The notes under the pieces are model-generated. The model did no database searches and was not told the origin of the DNA. It saw nothing but the letters and a program-made list of their open reading frames with translations. A stretch of 64,000 nt of DNA from the NCBI RefSeq assembly GCF_023715705.1, contig NZ_JAMBOS010000017.1:17818-81817 (forward strand), given 5' to 3'. This document shows positions 26,158 through 36,180 of this stretch, piece by piece (the stretch's first letter is position 1; each line of letters opens with the position of its first letter). Made by a program: the position numbers and the translations under genes. Origin of the DNA: Halalkalibacter oceani. GTDB taxonomy: Bacteria; Bacillota; Bacilli; Bacillales; Bacillaceae_D.

Positions 26158-27381
26158 ATGCAGGATCAAGCCCAGCTGTTCAATCGTCCGTTTGATTCAT
26201 TGGAAGAGTTTGTTGATACCATTAGTGAGTGCTTACAGTGTCCGGTTACGCTGGAGGATGCCAACCACTATTTGCTGGCGTACAGCTCTCATGACGATCA
26301 AACCGATGCAGCACGGATTGCGACCATTATTGGGCGGAGAGTCCCTGAAAAAGTGATTAACCGTTTTTGGAAGGAAGGGGTCATCCCGGCGTTAAATCAG
26401 AGCAATGAACCGGTTATTATTTCGGAAATGACGGAAATCGGGCTTGGGCGCCGCGTCGCTGTCTCGATTCGCAAAAATGAAGAAGTTCTCGGTTATATTT
26501 GGGTTTCTGAGTCCGGCCGCACGTTGTCAAAAGATGAGCTCGAGCTGCTGAAAACGGCAGCAAGCAAAGCGAAAAATGAGCTTCTTCAGCTTAATATGCA
26601 GCGGAAACGGAAGGAACGCAATTATCAGAATGTCCTTTGGCAGTTAATGACCGGCGATGTCCATGATTATACGGAGATGAAGCAGGATTTACAGGCGATC
26701 GGCATGCATCCGAAGATGGGCTTCTCGGTGATGATCATGCGCTTCCCGAAATTATCCGAGACGCTCTATCGGCAAATTACCTATGCAGCGAAAACCTCAC
26801 AGAAGATCACGCTTTTCATCACCGCCCAGGATGGCGATCAAATTATTTTTCTGACCGGACTGCCGGCAAAAGATAAAGGCAGTCAGCAAGCGCTGACTGC
26901 TTTCAGTTCCACCCTTCAGGCTCAGATCGCGGAGCGTTTCAGCATTATTCCGGCTGCGCTTGGCTGGGGCTCTGTCTATCATGATTATGACTATATCAAA
27001 AAAAGCTACGAAGAAGCGCAAAAAGTGATTCAATTAAAACAAGCCTTTCCGAAAGAAACGGAAGGCCTGCTGTTTTTTCATGAGCTTGGCGTGCTGCGCT
27101 ATGTTGAGTTTTTTCAGCGACACAAAGCGGCTGCGACTGTCGGGAAACATCCCGCTCTGGCCATTTTGCAGCATTACGATAAACGTCATCGCACGGAGCT
27201 TTTTGCCACACTAAGAGCCTTTTTGCTGACGGACGGCAATATGAATGAGGCCGCCTCTCTGCTCCATGTTCACGTCAACACGCTAAACTATCGCCTGAAG
27301 CGCATTAAGGAACTGACTGAGATCGATCTAAAAAATCCGATCCAAAAGCTTGGTCTCTACTTTGATCTCCTTCTCGATTAA
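26158..27381 (+). CDS. PucR/CdaR-family transcription regulator
   Basis: A 407-residue regulator with an N-terminal GAF-like sensing region (about residues 15-130), a middle CdaR-type domain and a C-terminal PucR helix-turn-helix (FLLTDGNMNEAASLLHVHVN, then TLNYRLKRIKELT). The family controls purine, amino acid or sugar acid breakdown. The ATG at 26158 is seven bases after AAGGAG. The convergent adenine deaminase gene suggests purine use, although no operator was seen to prove it. Confidence 0.85.
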   Translation: MQDQAQLFNRPFDSLEEFVDTISECLQCPVTLEDANHYLLAYSSHDDQTDAARIATIIGRRVPEKVINRFWKEGVIPALNQSNEPVIISEMTEIGLGRRVAVSIRKNEEVLGYIWVSESGRTLSKDELELLKTAASKAKNELLQLNMQRKRKERNYQNVLWQLMTGDVHDYTEMKQDLQAIGMHPKMGFSVMIMRFPKLSETLYRQITYAAKTSQKITLFITAQDGDQIIFLTGLPAKDKGSQQALTAFSSTLQAQIAERFSIIPAALGWGSVYHDYDYIKKSYEEAQKVIQLKQAFPKETEGLLFFHELGVLRYVEFFQRHKAAATVGKHPALAILQHYDKRHRTELFATLRAFLLTDGNMNEAASLLHVHVNTLNYRLKRIKELTEIDLKNPIQKLGLYFDLLLD

Positions 27382-27384
27382 GGG

Positions 27385-27660
27385 GGGAAAACGAGCGCTT
27401 CACTCGCCAAAAGCCCGGTGCGAGAAACCCACTCACAACGAGGCCATTGAAAAACCTCTTTTTCCGTAACTCGAAGAAGAGTAATGGCTCCGCGCGTTGC
27501 ACGCCTTGCTTCGAGACACCTACTCGTAGCAAGGCTTTCAAAATCAGGCAACGGCTACGCTCATTACTAAAAAGCTGCTGAAAAAGTGAAAATCGTACTT
27601 TTTCAGCAGCTTCCTCACAACGGGCTTTATAGGGTCAAGGCGGTTACACTCATTACTTCT
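27385..27660. repeat. Structured intergenic repeat, copy 1 (degenerate)
   Basis: The block holds members of the hairpin repeat family. One hairpin at 27503-27535 (8+4 bp stem, one mismatch, 7-base loop ACACCTA) is preceded by AATGGCTCCGCGCG and followed by GGCTACGCTCATTACT and a terminator-like hairpin. A second, decayed unit at about 27410-27450 keeps GCGAGAAACCCACTC with only part of its stem, and a 3' fragment follows at 27613-27660. Confidence 0.75.
27572..27612. terminator. Strong hairpin between convergent genes
   Basis: A 16-bp perfect stem (AAGCTGCTGAAAAAGT and its complement) with a 9-base loop lies between the pucR-type gene (plus) and ade (minus). It is also the second hairpin of the intergenic repeat unit. 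Confidence 0.7.
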
Positions 27661-27712
27661 ACATATTTCCCGCTATCATTTTATCCGCTCAGCCGCACTT
27701 GAAATCAACTTC

Positions 27713-29428
27713 TTACAAATGCCTGAACGCTTCAACATCAAACAAGCCGCAATCGGTCAGCTTTAGCGCCGGGATGACCGGCAAAGCGAGAAAAGACAAG
27801 GTCAAGAACGGATTCCACCCTTCCTCCACGCCGAGCTCTTTTAAGCCGGCATCCAACGTTTTTATCGAGCGATAAACTTCTTCGTAAGGTGCTATCGACA
27901 TCAATCCGCCAAGCGGCAAAGGAAGCCCGTCAATCAGGCTCTCCCCTTCAGCAAGCACCATTCCACCGTTCATCCGGATCAACTGCTCAATCGCAGTACG
28001 AATGCTCGCATCATCTGCTCCACACGCCACAATATTATGAGAATCATGGGCAATCGTTGCGGCCATCGCGCCTTTTTTGAGCGGAATTCCTTTGACAATG
28101 CCGACCCCGACATGGCCGAGAGCCCGATGCCGTTCAGCGACGACCAGCTTCAGCTGATTATTAGCAACAGATGGCTGAAAAAGCCCATCGCGGCTAGCCA
28201 CAGGCTCCTGCAAATGCTTCGTTACGATCGAACCCGGTGTGACGCCAATAACCGGTTGCACCTCCTCTCGAACAGGCAAAGCAAACGCATCATCCGCCAG
28301 CGGCTTTACGTTGATGCTGTGTAAGAGAAAGTCCGGCGGTGCGATTGGCTCGCGTAACACCGTTTTAAGCTCGCCCTTTTCGGCGATAAGTTCCCCTTTC
28401 ACATAAACGCGCTCGATTTCCAGCGTCTCCAGATCACGCAGGAACAGGAGGCTCGCTTCATAGCCTGGCGCGATCGCTCCTTTTTCCCGGAGGCCGAAGC
28501 ACTCCGCCGCATTAAGGGTCGCCATCTGAATTGCCTGAAGCGGGTCGAGCCCTAGCGAAACCGCTTTTCTCACACTGGCATCAATGCTTCCTTCATCGAT
28601 AAGGTCGTCGAGATGCTTGTCGTCTGTCGCAAACACGCATCGTCTCGCGTTGGCAGCTGTGACCGCCGGAAGAAGCGCCTCCAAATCCTTGGCGGCTGTC
28701 CCCTCACGAATGAGAACATACATCCCTCTGCGGATGCGCTCCTCTGCTTCGCTCGCGGTAACAGCTTCATGATCATTTGAAATTCCAGCCACACGGTAGG
28801 CATTTAGCCCATCACCATTCAAATCGGCAGCATGACCGTCGATTCCTTTTTGCCGCATCCTGGCAGCCTCCAGCTTTGCGACCATCTCTTCCTCTCCGGC
28901 AAACACTGCCGGATAATCCATTACTTCTGCCAGCCCATATGCCTGATCCTCATCAAACAGCTCCTCAATTTCTTTCGCCGTTAACGTCGCTCCATTATGC
29001 TCAAAGCTCGCCGCCGGGACGCAGGAAGGCACCATAATCCGAATATCGAGTGGCAAATTTTTCGCCGCTTCCAGCATATAGCGGACTGCCTCCTTTCCGC
29101 CTACATTCGCCAGCTCATGCGGATCTGTCATCACGGTCGTCACGCCATGCGGCAGCACAACCTTGGCAAACTCCTCAGGTGTGACCGTTGCTGACTCAAT
29201 ATGGACATGACCGTCAATAAAGGATGGCGCAAGAAATGCACCAGCCGCATCTATTTCCACTCCCCCCTCATACGAACCGACGCCAACAATCATCCCGTCT
29301 GTAATCGCGACATCTGCTTCATATGTGGTTAACGAAAACACATCAATAATGATTCCATTTTTAATAACCAGCTCCGCTTTCTCCCGTTTTGTCGCGGCCG
29401 CCAGTTTGGCTTTTAATCGTTGTTTCAT
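27713..29428 (-). CDS. ade: Adenine deaminase
   Basis: This 571-residue amidohydrolase converts adenine to hypoxanthine and ammonia. Metal-site motifs are FIDGHVHIESATVTPEEFA (residues 71-89) with the HxH pair, DPHELANVGG, GHAADLNG and FATDDKHLDDL. The C-terminal domain (from about 400) carries VAERHRALGHVGVG and HDSHNIVACG, typical for Ade. A good RBS (GGAGGCAGACT) precedes the ATG. It is convergent with a PucR-type regulator gene. A second, divergent paralogue (yerA) lies 2.6 kb downstream on the same strand. Confidence 0.95.
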   Translation of the reverse strand: MKQRLKAKLAAATKREKAELVIKNGIIIDVFSLTTYEADVAITDGMIVGVGSYEGGVEIDAAGAFLAPSFIDGHVHIESATVTPEEFAKVVLPHGVTTVMTDPHELANVGGKEAVRYMLEAAKNLPLDIRIMVPSCVPAASFEHNGATLTAKEIEELFDEDQAYGLAEVMDYPAVFAGEEEMVAKLEAARMRQKGIDGHAADLNGDGLNAYRVAGISNDHEAVTASEAEERIRRGMYVLIREGTAAKDLEALLPAVTAANARRCVFATDDKHLDDLIDEGSIDASVRKAVSLGLDPLQAIQMATLNAAECFGLREKGAIAPGYEASLLFLRDLETLEIERVYVKGELIAEKGELKTVLREPIAPPDFLLHSINVKPLADDAFALPVREEVQPVIGVTPGSIVTKHLQEPVASRDGLFQPSVANNQLKLVVAERHRALGHVGVGIVKGIPLKKGAMAATIAHDSHNIVACGADDASIRTAIEQLIRMNGGMVLAEGESLIDGLPLPLGGLMSIAPYEEVYRSIKTLDAGLKELGVEEGWNPFLTLSFLALPVIPALKLTDCGLFDVEAFRHL

Positions 29429-29562
29429 AGTCTGCCTCCTTCTGCCTGCTTGTTCATGAGTACAGTTTACCTTGCTTTGCGTGGAAATGCACGACGATCA
29501 AGAGATTATATCTGATACCTTTTTTTGCTCCCGCTGTGCTACTATCAAGATGAGGTGAGAAA

Positions 29563-30396
29563 ATGAAAAAACGAATAACGAAGCGCCTGCTTGTAATAGT
29601 TGCAATCCTTATATCCCTGTTTTGGTTCTCACATTGGCAAAATAATTCGCTCGTCACGACTGAAGTAGCGCTTCATTCCGAGCGTCTTCCGCTGAATTTT
29701 TCAGCGTACCGCATTGTGCAATTATCCGACTTACATAACAAACGGTTCGGCAGCGAGCAGCAGGCTCTTGTACAAAAAGTTGCCGACGCCCGGCCTGATC
29801 TCATCGTTTTTACCGGAGATCTTGTTGATTCCGCTAAAGGCGATGAAGAGGCAAGCTTACTCTTGATGGAAAAGCTGGTCGAGCTCGCTCCTGTTTACTA
29901 CGTAACAGGCAATCACGAATGGTCATCCGGCCGCTTTTCATCGCTTGAACAGCAGTTAACGGCCGCAGATGTCCACATATTGCGAAATACAGCATCGGAG
30001 CTCGCGATCGGAGAGGATACGATCCAGCTTGTCGGCATCGATGACCCGGCGCAAGGTGAGCAAACGGAGAACATGCTTGAGCAGGCCTTTCTCACTATCG
30101 CCGACGAGCCATTCACGATTTTATTGGCTCATCGACCAGAGGAATTTGCTCGCTATGCCGATTATCCGGTTGACCTGATTTTCTCCGGTCACGCGCACGG
30201 CGGCCAATTTCGCCTGCCATTCGGCGGTGGGCTCGTCGCTCCAAATCAGGGCTGGTTCCCCGCCTATACAGCCGGCACCCATACGATGGGGCGCGCAACG
30301 ATGATTGTAAACCGCGGACTCGGCAACAGCATCATTCCACAACGAATCTTCAACCGCCCTGAAGTTGTCGTGGTGACATTAAGAAAAACCGCGTAG
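29563..30396 (+). CDS. Membrane-anchored metallophosphoesterase
   Basis: At 277 residues this matches the YkuE/YaeI group of calcineurin-like phosphoesterases. An N-terminal helix (RLLVIVAILISLFWF) anchors it, with the catalytic domain outside. Metal motifs: VQLSDLHNKRFG, FTGDLVDS, VTGNHEW, LAHRPEE and SGHAHGGQFRLP. Family members act on lipid-linked or cell-envelope phosphates; the substrate here is not known. RBS GAGGTGAG precedes the ATG. The gene is alone on the plus strand, divergent from ade. Confidence 0.9.
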   Translation: MKKRITKRLLVIVAILISLFWFSHWQNNSLVTTEVALHSERLPLNFSAYRIVQLSDLHNKRFGSEQQALVQKVADARPDLIVFTGDLVDSAKGDEEASLLLMEKLVELAPVYYVTGNHEWSSGRFSSLEQQLTAADVHILRNTASELAIGEDTIQLVGIDDPAQGEQTENMLEQAFLTIADEPFTILLAHRPEEFARYADYPVDLIFSGHAHGGQFRLPFGGGLVAPNQGWFPAYTAGTHTMGRATMIVNRGLGNSIIPQRIFNRPEVVVVTLRKTA

Positions 30397-30504
30397 CGGC
30401 TTTTCTTAGAAGCGGCGTACATCTTTTAAGGAGTAACGTGCGAAGCCGCCGCCCTTCCTCGAAACAACCCGAAAATCTTATACTTTCTTATCTTTTGAAA
30501 AAAT

Positions 30505-30659
30505 AGAGCCACTCAAAAGGCTAACACCGGCCTTTTCGCCTGGCTTCGCTCGCTGGAATTCATGAGGACTTCACTCATGAATTTGAAGATCTTCCTACGG
30601 CTCCGCTTTCAGGCTAAGAGCCACTCAAAAGGCTAACACCGGCCTTTTGAGTGGCTCTT
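30505..30659. repeat. Structured intergenic repeat, copy 2, with terminator hairpin
   Basis: A 32-base direct repeat beginning AGAGCCACTCAAAAGGC occurs at 30505 and 30617. Between the copies lie GGCTTCGCTCGCTGG, a hairpin at 30557-30583 (10-bp stem, 7-base loop GACTTCA) and CGGCTCCGCTTTCAGGC. The second direct repeat continues into a strong hairpin (30616-30659) ending in the yerC stop region. The order matches the other intergenic repeat copies although the sequences differ. Convergent genes flank it. Confidence 0.7.
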
Positions 30660-30977
30660 TTATTCTTCGACTTTTAGTTCGTTTTCTTTGACGCGGTCAA
30701 GCGTCATTTTATAGCCGTCGTTTCCATAGTTCAGGCACCGTTTGACGCGGGAAATCGTCGCAGTGCTGGCGCCTGTTTCGGTTTCGATTTTATGATAGGT
30801 AAAGCCGTTTTGCAGCATTCTGGCTACCTCCAGACGTTGTGCAAGGGACTGGATTTCATTAATCGTACATAAATCATCGAAAAATTGATAACATTCCTCA
30901 AGATCCTTTAATGACAAAATCGCTTTAAATAATTGATCTAGCTCCTTGCCACGCAGCTTATCTATTTGCAATGTCAT
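30660..30977 (-). CDS. yerC: YerC/TrpR-like DNA-binding protein
   Basis: This 105-residue protein has the TrpR/YerC-YecD fold: LEECYQFFDDLCTINEIQSL and the helix-turn-helix GFTYHKIETETGASTATISR, then VKRCL. In B. subtilis yerC is in the order purD-(yezC)-yerA-yerB-yerC, and the same yerA-yerB-yerC order is seen here, 20 bp after yerB. The role in regulation is not known well; the residue pattern is close to the standard family. In B. subtilis pcrB-pcrA-ligA come next, but here the operon ends. Confidence 0.88.
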   Translation of the reverse strand: MTLQIDKLRGKELDQLFKAILSLKDLEECYQFFDDLCTINEIQSLAQRLEVARMLQNGFTYHKIETETGASTATISRVKRCLNYGNDGYKMTLDRVKENELKVEE

Positions 30978-30997
30978 TCACACCTTTCCTTTTTCAT

Positions 30998-32020
30998 TTA
31001 GTAGGTGACACTTGTAAGAGTAGGAACAATATTAATCCATGTTTGTCCAGGGCTTAGCGGGACTTGGACCCCATCCCTGACAGGTATAATTTGACCATCG
31101 CGATTTTCCCAATCCACTTCATTGGCGATTCCGCTTTGAAAGAGGATTCCTTTTCCGCCTGAGGTTAGATTAATGGCACGACGTCCGACATCATCCAGCG
31201 TCCGGTGTTCAGCTTCGACAACGAACAAGTTCGCCAGACTGACCGGCTCGTCCGTTTCGTGGTCAACTGTCTGTGCCTCTCCATTGAATCGATGGTAGAC
31301 GCCCAGTTCCTCATCGAAGACATAGTTGACCATATTCCGGTCATAATAATTAATTTCAATCGCCTTTCCGTCCGCACCCGCTAGTTGAATTTCTTCATTT
31401 TCATAGAAATCCAAGCTTGGAACAGGCCCGTCCAGCTCATAGTTACGAGATTCAAAGCCTTCCAAAATATGCTCAAACGTAATATAGGAGTTATGAGGAG
31501 CCTGCCGTTCAGCAGAACGTTCAAAAAGCGTTCCGTCATAAGACAGCCCGTTTAGAAAATCCGCCGCCCCGCCATTCAATAATTGCTCGGCTTCCGGACT
31601 CCAGCCATGAATGACGAGCATCCCGTTATAACCGTTCACCAGGTCAATAAAATAAGGCCGAGCGCTTCTCACAGGTCCGACACGCTCCGGCAATTGACTG
31701 TGATACAAAGCGATAAAACGGGTAACCTCGCCTTCCGCCAGCACTTCATAGACCACATCCGCCGAAACCAAGCCTGATTGAGGCCTTGCCGCAGGATGAT
31801 TATTAATCGTCACGCCGACAACGCGACGATCAAGCTGCTCCTCCGTTCCAACTCCTGTTAACGGATATGTATAAGGGAGAGAAGCCTCGGCTTCTCCCGC
31901 ATCTTCAACCGGTTCAACCTGTTCCTCTTCTATGTCCACCGTCGGTTCATCGTTCTGACACGCGGCCAGCATCGTCAAAGCGGCAACTGCCGCGATCCAT
32001 TTGCTACTGCTTTTTTTCAT
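30998..32020 (-). CDS. yerB: YerB-like lipoprotein (DUF3048)
   Basis: A secreted lipoprotein of about 340 residues with lipobox LTMLAAC after a short charged start; mature protein begins with an acidic spacer (EEEQVEPVEDAGEAEA). The DUF3048 body shows VGVTINNHPAARPQSGL, HSQLPERVGPVRSARPYF and a C-terminal NLTSGGKGILFQ. I take the ATG at 32020, inside a longer GTG frame. The function is unknown; neighbours are YerA and YerC as in B. subtilis. Confidence 0.88.
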   Translation of the reverse strand: MKKSSSKWIAAVAALTMLAACQNDEPTVDIEEEQVEPVEDAGEAEASLPYTYPLTGVGTEEQLDRRVVGVTINNHPAARPQSGLVSADVVYEVLAEGEVTRFIALYHSQLPERVGPVRSARPYFIDLVNGYNGMLVIHGWSPEAEQLLNGGAADFLNGLSYDGTLFERSAERQAPHNSYITFEHILEGFESRNYELDGPVPSLDFYENEEIQLAGADGKAIEINYYDRNMVNYVFDEELGVYHRFNGEAQTVDHETDEPVSLANLFVVEAEHRTLDDVGRRAINLTSGGKGILFQSGIANEVDWENRDGQIIPVRDGVQVPLSPGQTWINIVPTLTSVTY

Positions 32021-32074
32021 CTCTCGCACAACCTTTTCCTGAATTAACTCACTAAAGGATCTTTCTTTTTTAGT

Positions 32075-33829
32075 TTACCGCATAATTGCAGGAAAGAGTA
32101 CCGTTTTCTTTTTCACATCATAAATTCCACGCTGGGTGACACGGATATACGGCAAATGGGTTGATGAAAAGAAGAGTAGGCTGTAAATTGGGTCTTCATG
32201 CTTATAGCCTCGTTCCCGTAATAGTGTAACAAATTTTTTCTCTTCTTCCATAATCTCTTGCATCGGTTTCGCTGATAAAACACCAAACAGTTCTAATGTC
32301 ATACTGCCGATCACATTGCCATCCTCAACGAGCGTCATTCCGCCGCCCTGCTTTTTCAGGGCCCGGAAGGCAGCGATCATATCGGAGACATTTTTTCCTA
32401 TTAAAATAATATCACCGGTGTTCGAAAACGAGCTGGCAAAGCCGAGCACATGGGTGGCGAAGCCTTTAATCATTGTCGCAATAAGCCACTTGCCGTTTTT
32501 ATCGATCATGACAAAGAAGCTTTCATCGTGCGTCGTCGCCAATTCCTGATCGGTCGGCTCCACCGAGATTTGATATGGCTTCAAAATAACGGCATTGGCC
32601 ATTTCAATTCCCATCGGCATCGAAAAAGATAAATCACTTTCTGACAAATCCCAATCAATTTCAAGCGGTCCGATCCCGAACTTTTCCCACGGAAACGCTT
32701 CAAAGCCTTCACATTGCCGGCCTTCACGCACCAGCCATTGTCCTTTTGCCAGCACCGCTTTCGGATTCGGCTGGTCAATCGCTTCAAGAATGTTCAGATG
32801 AGCGATCCGGCCAGGCGCGATCATGCCAAGCTTGTGGTCAAGCTGATAATACTTCGCGACGTTATAGCTTGCCATTGAATAAGCGTCAATCGGATCAAGC
32901 CCGCTATCTATCGCAATCTTAATCAGCTGATCCATCACACCGTTTTCGTAAAAAGAAGGTGGCGACCCATCGGTGGTCAGTAAGCATCTGTCGAAATAGT
33001 CAACACCAAGCTCTCTCATTTCCTTTAACAGCTTCGGTAAGTCCGGCCGGATTGACGAATGGCGTAAAGAGGTCATGTAGCCGAGGTTTAGACGCCGCAC
33101 CACCTCTTCTCCTGTCATCGCCTCGTGGTCGCAGGTGACCCCTAACAGAGCCATCTTCGCCAAAGTCCGCTCAGAAGCGCCAGGCAAGTGGCCTTCAATC
33201 CGTTTGCGGAGACGAGTCGTTTCCTGCATCCAGTGTAGAATCGAATCATCGCCGTTCAACACCTTCGGCCATGAGGTCAGCTCGCCACCCTGGATGACAA
33301 GCGGATGCTCCAGCCATTCCTTCATTTTCGAATGCGAAAAGAAGGCATCGTCCAGCACTTCCGTCTGGGCATCATAGCGGCACCACCAGAACATCGTCGC
33401 CGGAAGCTCATTCAAGGCTTCAATAATGGAAAGCGCTTTCTTTTTTTCAAGATACAAAAAGAACATCATGTTGTCATTGATCAGCGTTGTCGTTCCCCTA
33501 GAGGACGCATATTTCGCAAAGCTGTGGGGATTATATAGTTGAAACGGGTGGGCGTGGTGCTCAATATAGCCAGGTACCACAAAGGATTTTTTACAATCCA
33601 CAATTTCTGTCCCCGTTGTTTTCGTAGGCATTTCATCGCCAACATAAACGATCCGGTCCTCGGTCACCCAAATGTTGGCGGTCAACCATTTGCGGCGGGC
33701 ATGGTTTAGATACGTTGCCTCCTTAAGGACCACTGAAGGAGCGCGATCTCCTTGCACAACAGCAAGCTGTTGCCTCAGTCGTTGTTTTGTCCAGCGATAA
33801 AGTCGCTCTGGCATTTCATCATCACTCAT
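32075..33829 (-). CDS. yerA: YerA: adenine deaminase-related amidohydrolase
   Basis: This 584-residue protein is related to adenine deaminase but diverges in the metal region: VVPGYIEHHAHPFQLYNPHS (HxH present), TLINDNMMFFL, GVTCDHEAMTGEEV and LTTDGSPP. The C-terminal domain keeps MGIEMANAVIL and KGFATHVLGFASSF. In B. subtilis the homologue is reported near yerB and yerC. Activity on adenine is possible but not shown by sequence alone. The start is at 33829 after AGGAATTG. Confidence 0.88.
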   Translation of the reverse strand: MSDDEMPERLYRWTKQRLRQQLAVVQGDRAPSVVLKEATYLNHARRKWLTANIWVTEDRIVYVGDEMPTKTTGTEIVDCKKSFVVPGYIEHHAHPFQLYNPHSFAKYASSRGTTTLINDNMMFFLYLEKKKALSIIEALNELPATMFWWCRYDAQTEVLDDAFFSHSKMKEWLEHPLVIQGGELTSWPKVLNGDDSILHWMQETTRLRKRIEGHLPGASERTLAKMALLGVTCDHEAMTGEEVVRRLNLGYMTSLRHSSIRPDLPKLLKEMRELGVDYFDRCLLTTDGSPPSFYENGVMDQLIKIAIDSGLDPIDAYSMASYNVAKYYQLDHKLGMIAPGRIAHLNILEAIDQPNPKAVLAKGQWLVREGRQCEGFEAFPWEKFGIGPLEIDWDLSESDLSFSMPMGIEMANAVILKPYQISVEPTDQELATTHDESFFVMIDKNGKWLIATMIKGFATHVLGFASSFSNTGDIILIGKNVSDMIAAFRALKKQGGGMTLVEDGNVIGSMTLELFGVLSAKPMQEIMEEEKKFVTLLRERGYKHEDPIYSLLFFSSTHLPYIRVTQRGIYDVKKKTVLFPAIMR

Positions 33830-33945
33830 TTCAATTCCTATTTTTTCAATCGTAACATATTTCTATGGGTGAACTCACGAAAGATGTGATATCTTTTAAC
33901 GAATTTTTTGTGAAACATCAATTTTGACAGAAAGGTAGGTTGTAC

Positions 33946-34203
33946 ATGAAACCAAATATCGGAAGAGTTGACGCCCTTTGTCGAATAACTGCCGGATTCA
34001 CTTTGTTGGCCTGGTCGACAGCAAAACTTGGCCGAAATCCATCCCATGCACTCCCGTTGCTTGGCGCCGTAATGGGCGGCATGAAGGTTGCAGAAGGCAT
34101 TACCCGTTTTTGTCCACTTGTTTACCTGGCTGAACAAAGAAGCTCATCTTTTCCCCATGAGCAAAGCTCTGCTCAGCAACAGCAGGCGAACCCTTATTCA
34201 TGA
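33946..34203 (+). CDS. DUF2892 small membrane protein
   Basis: An 85-residue protein with the DUF2892/YgaP-tail type: MKPNIGRVDALCRITAGFTL opens the first helix and PLLGAVMGGMKVAEGITRFCP the second. The tail is hydrophilic and Gln/Ser-rich. The ATG at 33946 follows AAAGGTAGG; an earlier TTG is less likely. In other bacteria DUF2892 is often linked to rhodaneses; here it stands alone between yerA and purD. Confidence 0.8.
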   Translation: MKPNIGRVDALCRITAGFTLLAWSTAKLGRNPSHALPLLGAVMGGMKVAEGITRFCPLVYLAEQRSSSFPHEQSSAQQQQANPYS

Positions 34204-34210
34204 ATCATAA

Positions 34211-34256
34211 AAAGGATAACCTAAAAAGGTTTATTTTAACCTTCAGGTTATCCTTT
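34211..34256. terminator. Bidirectional terminator hairpin
   Basis: AAAGGATAACCT and its complement form the outer stem with an inner AAGGTT/AACCTT stem. It follows the DUF2892 gene on the plus strand and lies past purD on the minus strand, with T-rich flanks. Confidence 0.75.
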
Positions 34257-34283
34257 CACATCCATTTATCAGGAGGATGAAGA

Positions 34284-35670
<1,387 letters not shown>

Positions 35671-35695
35671 CTATGCTATACGTTAACTTCGCTGA

Positions 35696-36180
35696 TTCGC
35701 TTTTAAGCAAAAGGGAAAAGCGCCTTTTGCTTATATGGCGATGAATAGCAGCGGCTCCGTTCGACGCGCCGACTCCTCTCTTTTTCAAGCTGTATCATCA
35801 GCTTGCAATGGCTCCGTTCGCTACTCGCCTTGAGAGAAGAAACCCGCTTCTCTCAAGGCTTTTAAAACATGTAGCGACTCCGCTCATTGTTTCGCTTTTA
35901 AGCAAAAGGAAAAAGCGCCTTTGCCTATATGGCGATGAATAGCAGCGGCTCCGTTCGGCGCGCAGTCAGAAGGAAAGAAACCCGCTTTCCTTCTGACTTT
36001 TGAAACCCTTGCGCCGACTCCTCTCTTTTTCAAGCTGTATCATCAGCTTGCAATGGCTCCGTTCGCTACTCGCCTTGAGAGAAGAAACCCGCTTCTCTCA
36101 AGGCTTTTAAAACATGTAGCGACTCCGCTCATTGTTTCGCTTTTAAGCAAAAGGAAAAAGCGCCTTTTGCTTAAAAGCTT
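35696..36180. repeat. Tandem structured repeats between purH and purD, copy 3
   Basis: A 195-bp unit (35696-35890) is repeated directly (35891-36135) with a third partial start to 36180. The second unit has a precise extra 49 bp at about 35964-36012 that carries a 14-bp perfect hairpin (loop AAACCCG). Both full units hold a 13-bp hairpin with the same loop (35827-35859 and 36072-36104) on an unrelated stem, the block CGACTCCGCTCATTG, and a short hairpin CAAGCTG/CAGCTTG (35786-35805). No gene is present. Confidence 0.9.
36139..36178 (-). terminator. Hairpin directly after purH
   Basis: A 16-bp stem (core TTTTAAGCAAAAGG with its complement, 8-base loop) lies just past the purH stop. On the minus strand no long U-tract follows, so it may act as a partial terminator or transcript-protecting structure rather than a full stop. 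Confidence 0.5.

Noticed and set aside
30505..30648. 32-base direct repeat as possible attachment sites of a mobile element
   Set aside because: No integrase or tRNA gene is near; one copy is part of a terminator hairpin and both fit the structured repeat pattern.
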